From contig CALXWE010000005.1 of assembly GCA_944392295.1 (NCBI GenBank), forward strand, positions 1 through 64,000: 64,000 nucleotides of DNA, read 5' to 3'. This DNA comes from an uncultured Alphaproteobacteria bacterium (lineage in GTDB: Bacteria > Pseudomonadota > Alphaproteobacteria > RF32 > CAG-239). Below are positions 63,202-64,000 of the stretch, piece after piece. Both the position numbers and the translations under genes were made by a program. Each line of letters starts with the position of its first letter. The first letter of the stretch is position 1. The notes under the pieces are model-generated. The model worked only from the letters and a program-made list of their open reading frames with translations. It ran no database searches and was not told where the DNA came from.

Positions 63202-64000
63202 ATGAACCGACGCGAATTTTTAATGTCAACTTTGGCAGCCTTTGCTTTAGCTGCTTTACCACGCTTAACTTTTGCCGAAGTCATTCCAGTATCGGAAGCG
63301 GTAAAAAAGCAGATTAACCTTAAAAACAAACTCGGATTCGGCTTTATGCGCCTGCCTCTTAAAGATCCGCAAGACCAAACTTCCATTGATTATACAACCT
63401 TAAATAAAATGGTCGATAAGTTTATTGAAAGAGGCTTTACTTATTTTGATACGGCTTGGATGTATATGGGTTATGAAAGTGAAAACGCGTTACGAAAATC
63501 GGTAGTTGAGCGTTATCCTCGCAGTAAGTTTACGGTTGCCAGCAAAATGCCTATTGGTATGCTTAAAAGCGCCGAGCAACAGGAAGAAATTTTTAATAAA
63601 CAACTGCAAAAAACCGGGGTTGATTATTATCTGGTGCACAACGTTAATGCCAACACCATAGATAATGCCCGAAAATATGATACATTTAAATTTATTGCCG
63701 ATAAGAAAAAGGAAGGCAAAATTAAAAAAATCGGTTTTTCTTTTCATGATAATCCCGAACTTTTGGAAGAAGTATTAAAAGAGCATCCCGAAGTTGAGTT
63801 TGTGCAGTTGCAAATCAATTATATAGACTGGGATAACCCGAGCATTCAATCGCGTAAATGTTATGAAGTGGCTCAAAAATACAACAAGCCGGTAATTGTT
63901 ATGGAGCCGATAAAAGGCGGCAGCTTGGCAGTTGTTCCGCCCAAAGTTGAACAGATATTCAAAAATGCCGAGCCGGATATGTCGGTAGCCTCTTGGGCAA
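63202..64000 (+). CDS. Tat-exported aldo-keto reductase (5' part; runs off the window)
   Basis: 266 codons are visible with no stop before the edge. The N terminus MNRREFLMSTLAAFALAALP is a twin-arginine signal. The AKR barrel follows: GFGFMRLPL, the catalytic DTAWMYMGYESE (Asp and Tyr), SKMP (Lys) and LVHN (His), so the tetrad is complete. Members of this group often continue with a C-terminal ferredoxin-like 4Fe-4S segment, which would lie outside. GAGGAGA precedes the ATG. Confidence 0.85.
   Translation, partial: MNRREFLMSTLAAFALAALPRLTFAEVIPVSEAVKKQINLKNKLGFGFMRLPLKDPQDQTSIDYTTLNKMVDKFIERGFTYFDTAWMYMGYESENALRKSVVERYPRSKFTVASKMPIGMLKSAEQQEEIFNKQLQKTGVDYYLVHNVNANTIDNARKYDTFKFIADKKKEGKIKKIGFSFHDNPELLEEVLKEHPEVEFVQLQINYIDWDNPSIQSRKCYEVAQKYNKPVIVMEPIKGGSLAVVPPKVEQIFKNAEPDMSVASWA

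Overview
The window looks like a chromosomal segment from an AT-rich alphaproteobacterium, most plausibly one of the uncultured gut lineages (RF32-type, formerly filed near Rhodospirillales). The lineage call rests on the housekeeping content (pal-cpoB-tilS, mraZ-rsmH-ftsL-ftsI, fabD-fabG, LemA/DUF3137, MlaC, aap-like binding protein) and on pseudopilin genes beginning GRSMVEMLGVLAIIGVLS. It is an inference from recognised protein families, not from a database search.

Layout. 1-12.5 kb: prfC, tRNA-Leu and tig, two secreted cysteine-rich proteins, tilS-cpoB-pal, an orphan gene, and a short division/cell-wall cluster (mraZ, rsmH, ftsL, ftsI) under a four-box MraZ operator. 12.8-16.7 kb: a GC-richer island with a large duplicated-domain lipoprotein and a beta-barrel-like protein, both resembling Bacteroidetes proteins, followed by a structured RNA candidate and a small HTH gene. 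17-30.8 kb: fabD-fabG, a glycosyltransferase and ftsK, gltX-cysS, mlaC, an amino-acid binding protein, a porin-like protein, gap-pgk. 31-35.2 kb: a pseudopilin carrying an in-frame palindromic insert, and an 1108-residue protein of unknown function. 35.4-56 kb: queA, a degenerate GGDEF protein, lgt, an MsbA-like ABC exporter, lipoproteins, dtd, a fused SpmA-SpmB protein, lemA-DUF3137, a membrane-protein gene split by a stop codon, a 700-residue protein with a dead trypsin-like domain, comM, rpsF-rpsR-rplI, a second pseudopilin and uvrB. 56-64 kb: tRNA-Ile(CAU) followed by tandem repeats carrying pieces of tRNA 3' ends, a secreted ankyrin protein, small orphan genes, an unknown 608-residue protein with an LD-carboxypeptidase, and the start of a Tat-exported aldo-keto reductase.

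Most native genes have a clear AGGAG-type ribosome site. Five short solitary genes (8.0, 22.5, 55.7, 59.4 and 62.7 kb) instead have AT-rich leaders ending in ATT-ATG with no ribosome site. Four of them have a recognisable -35/-10 promoter, and all end at a strong hairpin terminator; they look like acquired cassettes. The most unusual observations are: (1) a 108-bp palindromic element inserted in frame in the leader of a pseudopilin, resembling Rickettsia palindromic elements in behaviour; (2) three copies of a pseudopilin leader with a 12-13 nt homopolymer between the -35 and -10 boxes, which could switch expression; (3) the Bacteroidetes-like island; (4) the SD-less orphan genes; and (5) a trypsin-fold protein missing its whole catalytic triad.
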